Shown: positions 44,657-56,135 of the stretch, piece after piece
Layout of the letters: every line of letters begins with the position of its first letter
How positions within the stretch are numbered: the stretch's first letter is position 1
Assembly: GCA_003313425.1 (NCBI GenBank)
Contig: NHZP01000048.1
Span: forward strand, 248,001-312,000
Source of the DNA: Pseudopyrenochaeta lycopersici
Taxonomy: Eukaryota; Ascomycota; Dothideomycetes; Pleosporales; Pseudopyrenochaetaceae
Direction: 5' to 3'
DNA: 64,000 nt
Notes under the pieces: generated by a model
The model's input: only the letters and a program-made list of their open reading frames with translations
Told to the model about the DNA's origin: nothing
Database searches by the model: none
Program-made: the position numbers and the translations under genes

Positions 44657-45958
44657 ATGCAACTGACCACGCCAACATTCACTCGAGTTGTATTCGGGCC
44701 AGTCATCAAGCGAACAGCTGCTCCTCGGAGCATTTCCTGGGTGGCATTTGCAGCTGCACAGCAAGAAGTCTTCGAAACCGTACTACTTAAAGCTCATCCT
44801 ACAGCCTTACTTCAAACGGCAACGACCACCATGGGCAAGAAGAAGACGAACGGCGAATATAATGATTTTTTAGATGGCGAGAAACTACATGATAATACTG
44901 AAATTAGGACATCGTTACAAAGCTCGACTTCCGTGGCACGAACTACCTCCCCACCATCTATACGCCAAAATCGGAAAGGGCACAAGAAGGGGCACAGGGG
45001 ACCGAAGAAACCTCCATTGACGCATTTTCTTTGTCTGCCACTTATCACCGAAGCTAGCAAGCCGCAGCTCCAAGCTGGGTTGGAAAGGCTGAAGGACGAC
45101 CTAGAGAAGGCTGACCTGGTACCGTCAAAAGCTGTCAGACCGGTGGGAACTCTGCACCTAACATTAGGTGTTATGAGCCTCGACAGCACCAAATTAGACG
45201 AGGCTAAAAATAATTTGCAAAGCCTCGACCTTCACAGCCTCCTCCGCGACATCAGCGCGCAGGCACTAGCGGAGAAGGCCGCTGAAGACGGCACTATAGC
45301 AGAGAATCTCAACGCTGCAGCGATGCCAGACGCGGATGCATTGAGGGTTGACCTTGATTCGCTAGTCCCAATGCAAGCGCCGAACAAGACGAGTATATTG
45401 TACGCGGAACCAAGGGATCCTTCGCAACGTCTGATGCCTTTTGCGTCAGCATTACGGCAGCAATTCACGGGAGCAGGCTTCTTGCTTGAGGATACGAGAC
45501 CGCTTAGACTACATGCTACGATCATCAACACAATATATGCAAAGTCCGCTGGACGAAGGGGGAGGAAGAAGAGCTTGGGCTTCAAGGAGAAGCTCAACCA
45601 CGTTGAACATAAAGTTTCACCACATCACCATACATCTGAAGACGAGGCTGAAGATGGAGACGATGACAACGCCTCCATAGAGGCTTCAATTGACAACAAT
45701 ACACTACCAGAAGCTAGCACGCAAGATGGAGAAAGAAGACAAGGTCACGGCCCTGGTGCGAAGAGTTGGTTATCCTTTGATGCCCGGCCTTTGATTGAGA
45801 GATACAAAGAATTCACCTGGGCAGGCGGAGTCAAAATCGACAAGGTGCAGATCTGCAGAATGGGCGCAAAGAAAGTATGGAGCGGTGGGGGAGAGGGGAA
45901 CGGAGTGGTGCTGGATGAGCGGTATGAAGTCGTTGCTGAAAAGGGCATATTGGAGTAG
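44657..45958 (+). CDS. AKAP7-like 2H phosphoesterase
   Basis: RNA ligase/2',5'-phosphodiesterase-fold protein of the AKAP7 (NLS-domain) group. The two catalytic HxT motifs are TLHLTLGVM and LHATIINT. Between them lie the usual MPFASALRQQFTGAGFLLED segment and an acidic linker. The C-terminal WAGGVKIDKVQICRMGAKKV strand completes the fold. A basic region before the domain (RQNRKGHKKGHRGPKKPPLTHFLCLPL) fits nuclear or RNA association. The frame opens at 44657, but the Met at 44831 sits in a strong context (ACCACCATGG) and begins MGKKKTNGEYNDFLDGE. That looks like the more natural start; the first 58 codons may be leader. Intronless. Confidence 0.85.
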   Translation: MQLTTPTFTRVVFGPVIKRTAAPRSISWVAFAAAQQEVFETVLLKAHPTALLQTATTTMGKKKTNGEYNDFLDGEKLHDNTEIRTSLQSSTSVARTTSPPSIRQNRKGHKKGHRGPKKPPLTHFLCLPLITEASKPQLQAGLERLKDDLEKADLVPSKAVRPVGTLHLTLGVMSLDSTKLDEAKNNLQSLDLHSLLRDISAQALAEKAAEDGTIAENLNAAAMPDADALRVDLDSLVPMQAPNKTSILYAEPRDPSQRLMPFASALRQQFTGAGFLLEDTRPLRLHATIINTIYAKSAGRRGRKKSLGFKEKLNHVEHKVSPHHHTSEDEAEDGDDDNASIEASIDNNTLPEASTQDGERRQGHGPGAKSWLSFDARPLIERYKEFTWAGGVKIDKVQICRMGAKKVWSGGGEGNGVVLDERYEVVAEKGILE

Positions 45959-46227
45959 TTTAGCGCTGTTCGACGAATGGACTTTTGTTGGCTGATTATG
46001 ACGATTCTATATCCGAAAATGCATGTCATGTATAGGCAATATTAGAGCAGAGTCTATACCTATTTTTGTACCTACGACTTTTCTTCAACATCTTTGTTGA
46101 GCTCATAAATCCTCGACAGACCATGTGAAGGTGAAACTGTAATGCACCGACCTAGAACCATCAACACGCCGATGTCGACACATATCACGAAAAGCCTCAT
46201 ATTACTCCCAACACTCTTCCTCCAGAC

Positions 46228-47368
46228 CTATCTCCCCCCTTTCTCCAGGTTCTCAATCTCCACTTCGATTCTCTTCCCTTCGCCTATCAAAAATGCCTTC
46301 CGCCGTGCCAAATCCCTCATCCCCTTCTCTCCCACCCTCTCATATAGCTCTAACTCTCGTCTCGCTAGCATCTCCCTATCCTGCAACGCCTTCTCTCCAT
46401 TGCCCTGCTGCTTCTTGAACGCCTTGAGCGCTGCGACAAACTCTGCGGGCGGCGGGTGGCTGAAGGTGTGGATTTTGGCCTGCAGGCCAAGTACAGTTGC
46501 GCGGGTGTGCAGCAGCTCCGCAGAGGATTTGGAGTGTCGTGAGAGCAGGCCGTATTGTGTCTGCTCGAGGATTTTGACTCTGACGGAGAGGAGGGAGAGA
46601 TGCATGGTTAGGAGTATGGACATGGTGTTTGTGAGCGAGAGACGCGCGTCGTGGATGTCTTGCGGTAGTTGGCGTATTGCTGCTTGATGAAGAGTTTCGG
46701 CTTTGAGTGCGAGATCCAGTACAGATGGTGGCTTCAATGGCGCGGCGATCTTACACAGATAATCTGCTACGACGCCGAGTTGCGTAGACACCACGTCGGA
46801 GATGGTGGTGATGTTGTCCAGGAAGAGGGAGATGTCGCCAGATAGTATTTCTCGGTCAAATTCTGAAACGCAGCCTTTGAGATGAGCTGTAGCTACTTCG
46901 ATGCACGCGTGTAGTTCTGGTGCGAGATCTGTTGCCTTTGACGGTGAGTCGGATAGCGAGGTGATGAGGATTTGAGATGAGATGAGATTCGCGCGGGCGG
47001 TTAGGAGACTCTTTTATTGTGTCAGTCTTAGGCTGCATACAAATCTGGGTTGTGGATCATTGCAATACAAGTTCCGCTCATAATGTAGAGCGTTGTAAGA
47101 ATGCTGCCCATTTCCACCATGTAAACAAATCAACAAACACGCAACGGAGAGAGAAATGCTAAAACAGACTCTTGGGGAAGAATTAAATCTCAAGACATCA
47201 AAAGAAGAAATACCGAGTTCGTACCCTCCGTATCTCATCGTGCATGCGCTGCTTCTTCGTATCTCGAGTCGAGCCATCAGAATTCAGTTTTCGCGTGCAT
47301 ATATCCTTGTAGAGGGCCTCAAAGTTGGGATTGCGCTGCAACGCCGTTGGGTCTACTGGTGGCAACAT
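46228..47368 (-). CDS. Uncharacterised coiled-coil protein
   Basis: Two exons. Exon 1 starts MLPPVDPTALQRNPNFEALY at 47366-47368 and ends at DEIRR; intron about 47011-47224 (acceptor AAAAG or the AG two bases later). Exon 2 starts SLLTARANLISSQILITSL and runs as alpha-helical, Leu/Ala/Glu-rich sequence to RIEVEIENLEKGGR. The pattern resembles a conserved filamentous-ascomycete protein of unknown role; no enzyme motif. The pogo element lies 125 bp upstream of the ATG, so its promoter may be affected by the insertion. Confidence 0.7.
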
Positions 47369-47493
47369 ATTGCCCAAGATTCTCAGCGAGCTTTGGTTGG
47401 GAAGGAGTGGTGTAAATGTAGATAGGACGAACGCAATGCACGTGTTTTGGTGGAGAAGAGCGAACTAGATTCAATGCGGAAAGCGCTAGGGTA

Positions 47494-47535
47494 ACGTGTT
47501 CCACCACCACGCGCACGTCCCTACGGCTCGCACGC
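47494..47535 (+). repeat. Left terminal inverted repeat of pogo element
   Basis: 42 bp, exact inverted match to 49571-49612; starts ACGTGTTCCACCACCACGCG. Confidence 0.95.
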
Positions 47536-47654
47536 AAAAACCAATGCAACCACCAAACTAAATGAGGCTCTACAGCCACGTATAAAGTATATTACAGCGA
47601 GATTTTTTAGTGGTGAGCTTATAGTACTATATACAATAGTTTCGCAGTGCTAGA

Positions 47655-49523
47655 TTATATAAGCAGCCTCTGTGGTGGCTTAATTGGTCGCCCTCGACGA
47701 GAAGTAGCTACCACAGCGTCTTGCACAACAACAGGCTCCTCCTTAACCACTACTGCCTCTTTAGCTCTACCTAGCTTAAAGATTTGCTTCTTGCCTTTTT
47801 TAGATATCTTTATATCTTGCTGGAGTTGTTTCTGAATCTCCCTAGCAACTTTTGCCTCCTCTCGCTGAGCTGCCTTTAAGGCCTTCTCGCTATCTCGCTT
47901 CTCTTTGGCTGCAATCTTCATCCTTTGCCTCTGTTTAAGCAGTTCAGCCTTAGCAAGCTTCTGTTGCTTGCGAAGCCTTATAGCCTCACTTTTTTGGTGT
48001 TGCAGCTGCTGCACTGCGGCGTCCTTTTGCCTCTGGCGCTCGCGAGCAGCCTTAACTTTTGAGGGTGACCAGAATATTGCACCACTATTATAATCCTGGG
48101 GAAACTCGAGGGGCAAGGCCTTGCCACGCTTCCTACGCTTCTGCTTATTGCTAAGAGCTTCTTTAAGCTGCAAATTCTCGTGTTGAAGTAGAGTATTTTG
48201 GACTGAGATGGCGTGGAGAGATCGGCTAAGCTTCTTTGACTTGTTATTATAGATATTATCTACAGCTTGCCTTAGCAGCCTCTCTATCTTTCTCTAGTCG
48301 CTTGCACTAAGTATAGAGGAGGAGCTCTTACTTGATGAGGGCCTAGGATCGCTGCTTGGTGCTACTTTGAATCGTGCGAGGATAGCGTTAGGGTTGAAAG
48401 GCGAGAGCCCTGTAGCTTTAAAAGCTTTAAGGATAGCTTGCTCAGTGAAAGATAAGCTCCAGGCTCGATAGAAGAGTCGAAAGAAATCTCGCTTAGTGAT
48501 TGAGCTGATGCCCTGGGCCTGGTCCATGAAGCTAGATAGCTTATGACAGTAAGCAGCTGCGAGAGGCGCAAACATGCAGATGTTAAGCGGCTGAAGCGTG
48601 TGGGTTGAGTGAGGAGGATAGATAGCAAGGAGGATCTTGTTCTTGTCGCAGTAGTCTATAAAATCTATGGATACATGAGATCCATGGCCGTCAAGGATGA
48701 GCAGCCTCCAAGATTGCCTAGCCTTCACTCTTGTCTCGCGATTAAACACCTGTTTGAGCCATGCTAGGCCTAGCTGGTTGCTCGTCCATCCATTTGGTGA
48801 GGAGGTAAAGAAGGCTTTATGATGCTGAGGCTCAAAGTCTTGTAACCACGTATCTTGGATCTGACCTGATTGAGCTTGGTAGATGAGAGCAGGCGTGAGG
48901 GCAGTACTATCAGCACAGATGCAAGCTATAGTAGTTACCCACTCACGATTACTATCCTGGAGTATGTGCTTCAATTTTCCTGCCTCGTATGTTGTCCTTG
49001 AGAAGGCGCGCTTGACCTTAGATAGCACGCCAATAAGGAAGCCTTTCTCATCCATATTGTACATTTGACGCGTATTAATCTTATATTCTTTAATTTTTCG
49101 CTTAAGGAGCTTAAAGTAGAGTGCGTACTTAAAGGCCGAGTCAGCTTTGAAGCGGTTGCGATCGAGGCCGGATGCCTAATGTGAGAGGAGCTTAATGTTG
49201 TGACGCTCGACAAAGCGATCAGCCTAATTTTTGCTAACAGGTCTCTGAGCTATCTGAGCTGCGAAATTTTGTATTATAGGCTTAGAAGGAGGTAGCCCTC
49301 GTGCGCAAAGCTTATGGATATACTGTACAAGCTCTCTTTCTTGCGTGGTGTTCAGTAATCTGCCATTCTTGATATACTGCTTACGCGGTTGCTGTACACC
49401 TCTGTGCCTCTTCGACAGCGTTGACTGATCGCAACCAAATTCTTTTGCATAATCTGAATAACGGAAAGATTCGCCTATCTTTAAGGAATTCAGGGCATTA
49501 ACTGCAGCCTGAATATTCGCCAT
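47655..49523 (-). pseudogene. Pogo/Fot1 DDE transposase with three nonsense codons
   Basis: Single uninterrupted frame except for TAG codons at 49224-49226, about 49163-49165 and 48294-48296; no frameshift. The start is MANIQAAVNALNSLKIGESF at 49521-49523. An N-terminal psq-type helix-turn-helix (SDYAKEFGCDQSTLSKRHRG) and CENP-B-like DNA-binding region precede the DDE domain. MYNMDEKGFLIG (first Asp) and LLILDGHGSHVS (second Asp) are clear; the IYPPHSTHTLQPLNICMF block is the family hallmark. The C-terminus is a Lys/Gln/Arg coiled coil ending RPIKPPQRLLI. The first two TAGs fall where family members usually have Trp, as expected from a G-to-A transition (C-to-T on the other strand). Confidence 0.9.
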
Positions 49524-49570
49524 TTTGATGGAGTTATCGCGTGTTGAAGATTGGATGGAAAATCGCGTTC

Positions 49571-49612
49571 GCGTGCGAGCCGTAGGGACGTGCGCGTGGT
49601 GGTGGAACACGT
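49571..49612 (-). repeat. Right terminal inverted repeat of pogo element
   Basis: 42 bp, exact inverted match to 47494-47535; followed by the TA duplication. Confidence 0.95.
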
Positions 49613-49699
49613 TAGCAAATTGGTTCGTGCATCGAGGTACAATTTTCTTCTGCCAGAATGGCAAACATGAAGGGTGATTCGGAGACCATGTCTTATCTG

Positions 49700-50189
49700 T
49701 GTAAATTTCCTCACTCGTCATTCGTGAGACGTCTGTGCGAGACATCCGGTACTTAATGAAGATCGGGACGCCTATGTTCCGAGGGGATTACAGGAAGGCT
49801 TCGACTCGTATGAGCGAACACTATCAATGTCGGAAAATGAATTTAGTTTAGCGGATGTGCGCTTTATGCCACATGTATCTATAGCATGTCAGTATGGGAT
49901 AGATGTTCGCGGCGTTGTAACGAGCGTCAGATGGCCAATCCCTGAGGGTGTTTTAGAATGACTGGACAGCATCGCTGTCTTCCCTAAGGAAATGAGACTC
50001 GGACTTGCGCACACTGAGGCTTATTCTAGACTCAATCACTAAAACACCACACGCAATCGTGGAGACAACGAATGGCTAATTGCGATAGATCCGAGTATAG
50101 AGGGCAATTTTGTAGTGGACTCGAAGGAATTGAGTCAAGCGGTGCTGGTATTGGCATTTAGGAATGGTGACAGTCAAGAATGGATTTGA
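49700..50189 (+). pseudogene. Decayed reading frame with RIP-like stops, unknown family
   Basis: Reading one plus frame from about 49728 gives protein-like sequence: VLNEDRDAYVPRGLQEGFDS, MSENEFSLADVRFMPHVSIA, VVTSVRWPIPEGVLE, then TGA at 49959-49961, LDSIAVFPKEMRLGLAHTEA, TAA at 50040-50042, and GDNEWLIAIDPSIEGNFVVD through FRNGDSQEWI to a final TGA at 50187-50189. TGA and TAA are each one C-to-T change from CGA and CAA. A further in-frame TGA lies upstream near 49725. No family recognised. It starts just outside the pogo element and is not part of it. Confidence 0.5.
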
Positions 50190-51664
50190 GGCTCGCATCG
50201 AGTAAACACTCCCTGCTGAGCAAAACATCCCTTGCCAGGTATCTCACAGAGCAGATTGTACTATGTTCTGTCTCTCCAATTTAGTAAAGCGATAAATCGA
50301 TGTTATAGGTAGACTACAGCAATCATTTCTACGCCCTTGAGGCCGCCCATCCTATTTGGCAGCCAATGATTAATCACGCCCAGACATCAATATCAACCTT
50401 TCTGGCAACATCGATATCCCTAAGAGCAGTCAATTTAGCGCAGATGGTCCTGACATCGATCGCAGGAATGCCAAGAATCTTATGACTCTCTCCATGGAGT
50501 CCTCGTCAAGACTCAGTTTGAAAGCGGAAATCAAGCTCACACCCAAGCCTATCCTCTCTTAACATTTGTTATGGTAGCTGTTAAACCAGCCTTTGTATGT
50601 GCTAATATCGATACGACTAAAGACGCGGGTGGCACTGCAAATATATCCTGCAAATAAAATGGTATGACTGCATGCGAGAAATATTACCTGATGTCATAGT
50701 TTCCCACGTAAGGGAAGACAGACAACTTTTCTAGCCACCCCCAATCATTCCATGTGTCATAAATACAGATGACAAAGGATTCATGCCTGGCTACCAAAAT
50801 GCTTGAAGGACTATCTAAGCACGAGGAGCAACGAAGAAAGACACAGGAATTAGCTGGTACATGGTTCGCGACTCAACCGAATGGATGAAATCGATGTGCA
50901 GCATGGACAGCTCTTAGTTGGTGGCCTTGCACGAACAGAATCAAGTCTAGCATCTCCAACTGAAATCATAGCTTTAGCTGTACTTTCTTTTGTTTTTACC
51001 TAAAAAGTAATCTTTGAAGACGAAGTTCTTGACAAGCAACAGAATGAGCAGTTCTGAATCAACCACTTGGTATAAAGCTTGCCAGTCACTCCGCTAGTAG
51101 ACCTAGAATAATCCCTCAGGAAAATCCACTTAGGCTATCAACCGTAGTCAAAGAGCCAGCACCAGCATTCAAAGCAAGCTCAGCAGCTCGTAATCGCACT
51201 AAAACTCTGCAATACTACCACCTCAATAGTGAGAACGAATGAACGGAAGGCCACAGTCACATTTTCAGCTACAAAGAATAATCAACCCTATTAAAGCAAA
51301 AACAGTCATATCTTAAAGCCACTTTTTCGGGCCGACAAACCTACAGAGCCTCCCTCCTGAGGAGCGGATCTATTCATGTAATGAAGACAATAAACGCTTC
51401 GACGGCAAGCAGTGGACGCGCGCGGTGTGTTGTACGAGGTTGGATCAAATTATAGCAATGCAGCTCTATGATGGTCAAACATACTGTACGATGCTCTGAC
51501 GTGAAACGTGGGCGTTAGACGAGAAGTGAGACAACTCGTCTCTCACAAAATTACGGAAGAAGTTTAGTATCCATGAATTCACATCAAGATTTCGAACGGG
51601 ATGAATATCAAGCTAGCCTGGATGACTTTCACAAGTCAACTTCTCGGTATCCTTGAATAAATGG
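50190..51664. other. Gene-poor stretch, probable degraded sequence
   Basis: 1.5 kb with no frame of 60 codons from an ATG on either strand. A stop-to-stop stretch at about 50320-50580 reads as partly protein-like (DIDRRNAKNLMTLSMESSSR in one frame), hinting at more relic sequence, but not assignable. No repeat pair seen. Confidence 0.4.
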
Positions 51665-53622
51665 CTAAAGAGAAACACTCGTTCTCGGCGTGAAGATTAA
51701 GTGCAGTGGCCGAAGTGTCATCATCAGAGATGATAAGTAATTTCCGTCGAAATTTTCGCCAGTCTCTCCAGGTGCAAATGTGACGTTGAAGTTCAGCACA
51801 ATAGCAGACAGTGAGGTTCGAAGGATGAGGTACGCAAGGTTCTTGCCGATGCAAGCATGCATTCCTATGCATCGTCAATCGAAATCCCGTAGCAACTAAT
51901 ATTCACATACCCATTTGAAATGGAAACCATGGTCCGCTATCAGTGTTCATTACGTCCCTCTTCTCCGTCCAGCGCTCCGGAATGAAGTCATCGGCCTGTG
52001 TCCACCAACGAGCATCTCGCTGGATAAGGGTCATCGGTACAGATACATTAACATAACCTGGTATGTAATTTTGCCCGATTTGTATACCTTCAGCAGGCGT
52101 TTCGCGCGGTGTGCCTTGAATGACTGGTGGTTTCAAGCGAAGAGTCTCGTTTATTATATCGTCAAGATAGGAGACTGACTTCACTTTGTTGTAGTCCCAT
52201 GAATTATAACCGGCTGGCAATGCAGCTTCAACTAAATTCCGAAGCTTGTGCTGTCTCTCGGGATGTTTCGTAAGATAAAAGAGAGCGTTTGCAAGCGTAT
52301 TGGCAGTAGTGTCGCTTGCCACATCAATAGGCATGCATCAAATGAGGAAAGAACTGGTTCTATACATACCTTCCAGCAATTATCACGCCTCGTGTATCAT
52401 CAGACAATGATTCCTTAGTGGGCGATGCTGATGCGTCACCTTCTTGAATCGCCTTCAAAATCCAACCAATAACATCAGTGGGCTCCTTTTCGATTTCGAA
52501 ACTCTGCCCAATGGCGTCAGTGCCACATCATTGCCTAGTCATGAATAAAAACATCTCACACTCTGCTTTTCTTTTAAGACTTTTTCGCAAATCCCAAAGA
52601 ATTCGGCCAATCCAACATTTGCCCCAGGAATAGCGCTGACGAGTACTGGAAGCCAGGGAATTGCTTGGACTACGCCTAGAATCCACATATGCTCATGCAT
52701 TGCACGGATTGCTGGATCCTCTTTACCTGTTATCATGTTGGCGAAAGGTTTCCCGAACCCAACATCTCCCATTACATCAAAGCTATAGAAAAAGGACCAT
52801 GTCGAAACATCCAGAGGTTGATCTGCACGGTCTCGCAGTTGCTGGATGAGCGTATCTGTATGTGCTTTGATTCGTGGTTCGTAAGATTTTATAGCTTGAT
52901 AGAATTAGTTCACACTCCAACAGTACGGATACTAAAGCATGCCTTTGACGGACATACCGCGGTCCCAAGCGCGTCGTCGAAGTCTGTACTTGACTGTATC
53001 TCGCATTCCGTTGATGGAAACCTTATTTGAGTCGATTCCGTTGATGGTGTACCAAGTTGATTTAGTACATTTTGTGTTCGGTCCATAGATGAGGGGGATG
53101 GCAGCTGAATCCAGAATACTGATCTCGCGCGGACCTGCCCGCCTTAGTAAAGGCACAAATCTGGTGCTTGACATCAAACACACCCATCCGGAGATAGTCT
53201 CCATAGCTCTCATGCAACTTGCCCAGCTCCTGATAAAATTGGGCATCTTTAGCGTTTAAGTAGGCCGCGTAGAATCGTGTAAGCTTTGCAGCGAGAGGTC
53301 CCGGAAATGCTCGGCAACGATGTAGGATGAGTCGATGAATGAGCATACTGGATAGGCATCCAACACCGAATCCACTCCAGAGTAAGATTGTCTGAACTAT
53401 AGTGTCTGTAATGCTTTGGTGGCCGCAGGTGATGACCAAAAGAATTCCACCAATTTGTAGCATGCTTGCCAGGGCAACACATACGAAAATGTACTGCTCA
53501 AACTCGAAACTGGCCCTGGCGATGCCAACATGAAAACAGACACCCAAAACAGCGGTTCCTCGAAGGATATGTAATAGGCTCCCTCGAGCAAGGTCGCTGA
53601 AAAAGAGTGGTAAAGATGTCAT
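51665..53622 (-). CDS. Cytochrome P450, secondary-metabolism type
   Basis: Intact despite the decayed surroundings. Six exons are inferred. Introns lie near 53110-53165 (GTGTGT donor, joining LRM to GPREISILDSAAIPL), 52895-52942 (GC donor), 52505-52565, 52319-52367 and 51865-51911. The start MTSLPLFFSDLARG at 53622 (another Met at 53658) leads three or four hydrophobic segments before HRCRAFPGPLAAKLTRFYAA. Then come WSFFYSFDVMGDVGFGKPF, the I-helix AGSDTTANTLANALFY, the ExxR helix INETLRLKPPV, DDFIPERW, and the heme loop PFQMGMHACIGKNLAY. Similar enzymes with several N-terminal membrane helices occur in fungal metabolite clusters, but no synthase gene lies in this window. Substrate unknown. 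Confidence 0.82.
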
Positions 53623-53658
53623 GGCGAGAGGTTTGATTTTGGTGATGATGCTGAACAC

Positions 53659-56135
53659 TGCTAAAGTCGCAGTTTGTTAGTTTCATGCCATCTTATATAT
53701 CGTGAGGGTCCCAGGATCTCATATAGCCCTTGTGCAGTGTAAGCGACCTCTTCTTACTTCTATTGGTAGGGTAATTTAAATCCCTGCTCCAGCCATGTAC
53801 AGTCAGCCCACAGCTTGTCCCGCTATTCTCAGCTGGAGGTTCAACGGTCACATTGATGCAAAAGTGCGCCGCCCCAGGTGATGGACGCAAGTCCCAGTAT
53901 AACTGTGTCAAAACAGTCTCTGAATGAATAAGGGATTCGCTAAGAAGTCAATATGAGATCGAGTTACGGACAATGTAATCACTCATTCGTTGGTGATTGC
54001 CCTATCTGTTTTCGCATAATAGAAATGGCAGTCCTGCATAGCGCGTAAAGGAGACGTTTGGTTCCTGCTTTGTGTTAGGCAATCCAACTATAGGGCTGAG
54101 TGGCTTCGAGCAGCTTGTCGACTGCCAATAGCGACCGGAAGAAAATCTTGAAAAAGCCCTAATCACCCTAAGTAAAAGCGAAGTTCATCGGGCGTATGAG
54201 AACGAAAATGGAATACTGCAGTGCGGGGCTGTACGAAAGCGGATGATACTCCGAATGAGGACTTCGACCGTCTAAGATTATTTGTTGGAGGGGTACTGGC
54301 CATGAGCCTGGAAATACAGCCATGATCCCTCCTTAGTCGCCTTCGACGGTGCTTCGTGTAATTCACCAAGACTCTTCTCTTTTGTTGAGGGAGCCTTCCA
54401 TCAATCTAAAGAATGTTGGAGCACTGGACGGCTCATCGTCATTGGTAGTTTTTCTGCTCGGAAGTATGTTCCAAACTTAAGAGGGTAGACCTTTATACTA
54501 TGGTAGCGCTATTCTGTAGCCTCGTATTGCCTTCTACCGCCGAGGTAATGACTGTCGAAACTCCATGCTTCGATCATGATCGCGAGCGCTGGTATTGAAA
54601 AAACACAATCAAAAAGATTGACACACTTTTAAGAAAAGGAAATAAGAAAAGGAAAGGCCACCGCCCCCACCCCCTCTTTAGACCCATCGATACCAATACG
54701 GTAAAGTTTGAGGCAAGATTTGCATCCTTCCAACTTGGGCGTCCTTGAAATATCATTGGAACTGAGAAATATGCCATATAGAAGGCTTCCTATATCTATG
54801 TTCAAATTCTTCGTCGCTTTTCATTTTTGAGATGAAGGTGTGTCGCTATGCTTGCGAAAGCACTTGTTACAATTGCGACCTAAGTCGGTCGGATAGGCCA
54901 TGAATAAGCCAATAGCATTAAGTTGCAGCTAACGAGCGAACATTACCTTATGGGCATCTTTTGAGCTCAATGGTCATACGGCACGTTGCCATCCAAGACT
55001 TTAGATATCATGTACTAAGTCGACTCCCACTCACCACACCGCAGCGCATACGAACCAAATTTCACGCTGAATAGGAGATAAAGGGATAAATTAGGTCGGA
55101 GAGAGTGAAAAGACATCTGAAAATGACTTGGAAACATACAGTGATGAAAAGAAGCGTCAGGAATAGAACTCGTGGTGCATGTGCGTGACACGAGTGAGAA
55201 TAGGGATATTCTTACTTGCATGGATTCGGCATTAAACCCTGCCTTCCCCGAAAGCCCACTCTTATCGTCCTAACTTATCGTTGTGCAACCACGAACGCGG
55301 CATTGTTGGGCGACTCGTTAGATATTGGATGAAACATTTTAGTATGACAGGCCCGCACGTTGTTTCACTTCCAACACGGCTCTTTGCAGCTCATTGACCT
55401 GCCTTTTCAAATTGCAAGTAGCAGAAGCCTTGAGGCCTTTGCTCTCCGGTCAAAACTTGCGGTCAAAAGACAGTGTGTGCCGTGCATTGATTGAGTAATG
55501 CTCTATGTACGTGATAATTTTGTCTTGTGCTCAACATGGCTATCCATCCTTCGCGTGATGGTTCCACCGACAGGGAAGCGTTTTAGCGTTGCGGCTCCTG
55601 AATTTTAAGCATTTTATCCCGACCAGCAACCCAGGCTTGTCTTGAGAACACCCTTTTAGCCTCCGGCCTTCGGCTCCAGACCGCCAGACACCTGACCATG
55701 GAATTATGACCCGATGATCAATTCGAGGGGCGATGGACCGGTTCATGAACGCGTCGAGCAGCGATTTGTTCGCTTCGACCTTCTTTTTCGTCAGACCAGG
55801 ATGCTATATGTACCCCAGACCGCCACAGCCCGACTCCGCATGAAACAAGCATGGGTCACGGCAAATATCCTGGTCCGTATTTCATCACAAGGCTACAAGT
55901 AGATTGAAACAGCGGATGAAAGGACCTGATCTTCGTCCATAGAAGCAGAAAGTTGTATTGTACCCCACAATGTATATATAGGGATGTTTAAACCCTTTGC
56001 CATTCTGCCTAAAAGCTCGACGTCAAAGCCAGCGTCGAGACTTCTTTATATAAGCACCGAGTCGCCTCCCAGTGTTGGCCAGCACGCCATCTCCACACTC
56101 AAATTCAACTGAAACCGAAGATTCCATTGGACGAA
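53659..56135. other. Gene-poor stretch, 2.5 kb
   Basis: Between the P450 (minus) and the acetylxylan esterase (plus). Only short frames; AT-rich in parts. No transposon end, RNA gene or repeat pair identified. The last 100 bp is the esterase core promoter. Confidence 0.45.
56047..56053 (+). promoter_or_regulatory. TATA box of the acetylxylan esterase gene
   Basis: TATATAA 83 bp before the ATG at 56136, a good spacing for a strongly inducible fungal gene. Confidence 0.6.

Larger units (their letters stand above)
47494..49612 (-). mobile_element. Pogo/Fot1-class DNA transposon, complete ends, inactivated
   Basis: A 2119-bp element bounded by 42-bp perfect terminal inverted repeats (47494-47535 and 49571-49612, both beginning ACGTGTTCCACC read inward). 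It is flanked by TA on both sides (47492-47493, 49613-49614), the Tc1/mariner-superfamily target duplication. It contains one minus-strand transposase frame with three in-frame TAG codons. Perfect TIRs argue for a fairly recent insertion. Confidence 0.95.

Noticed and set aside
47011..47224. Possible extra gene inside the 214-bp intron of the coiled-coil protein
   Set aside because: Only short frames crossing the splice sites; the intron is long for this window but both exons read well.
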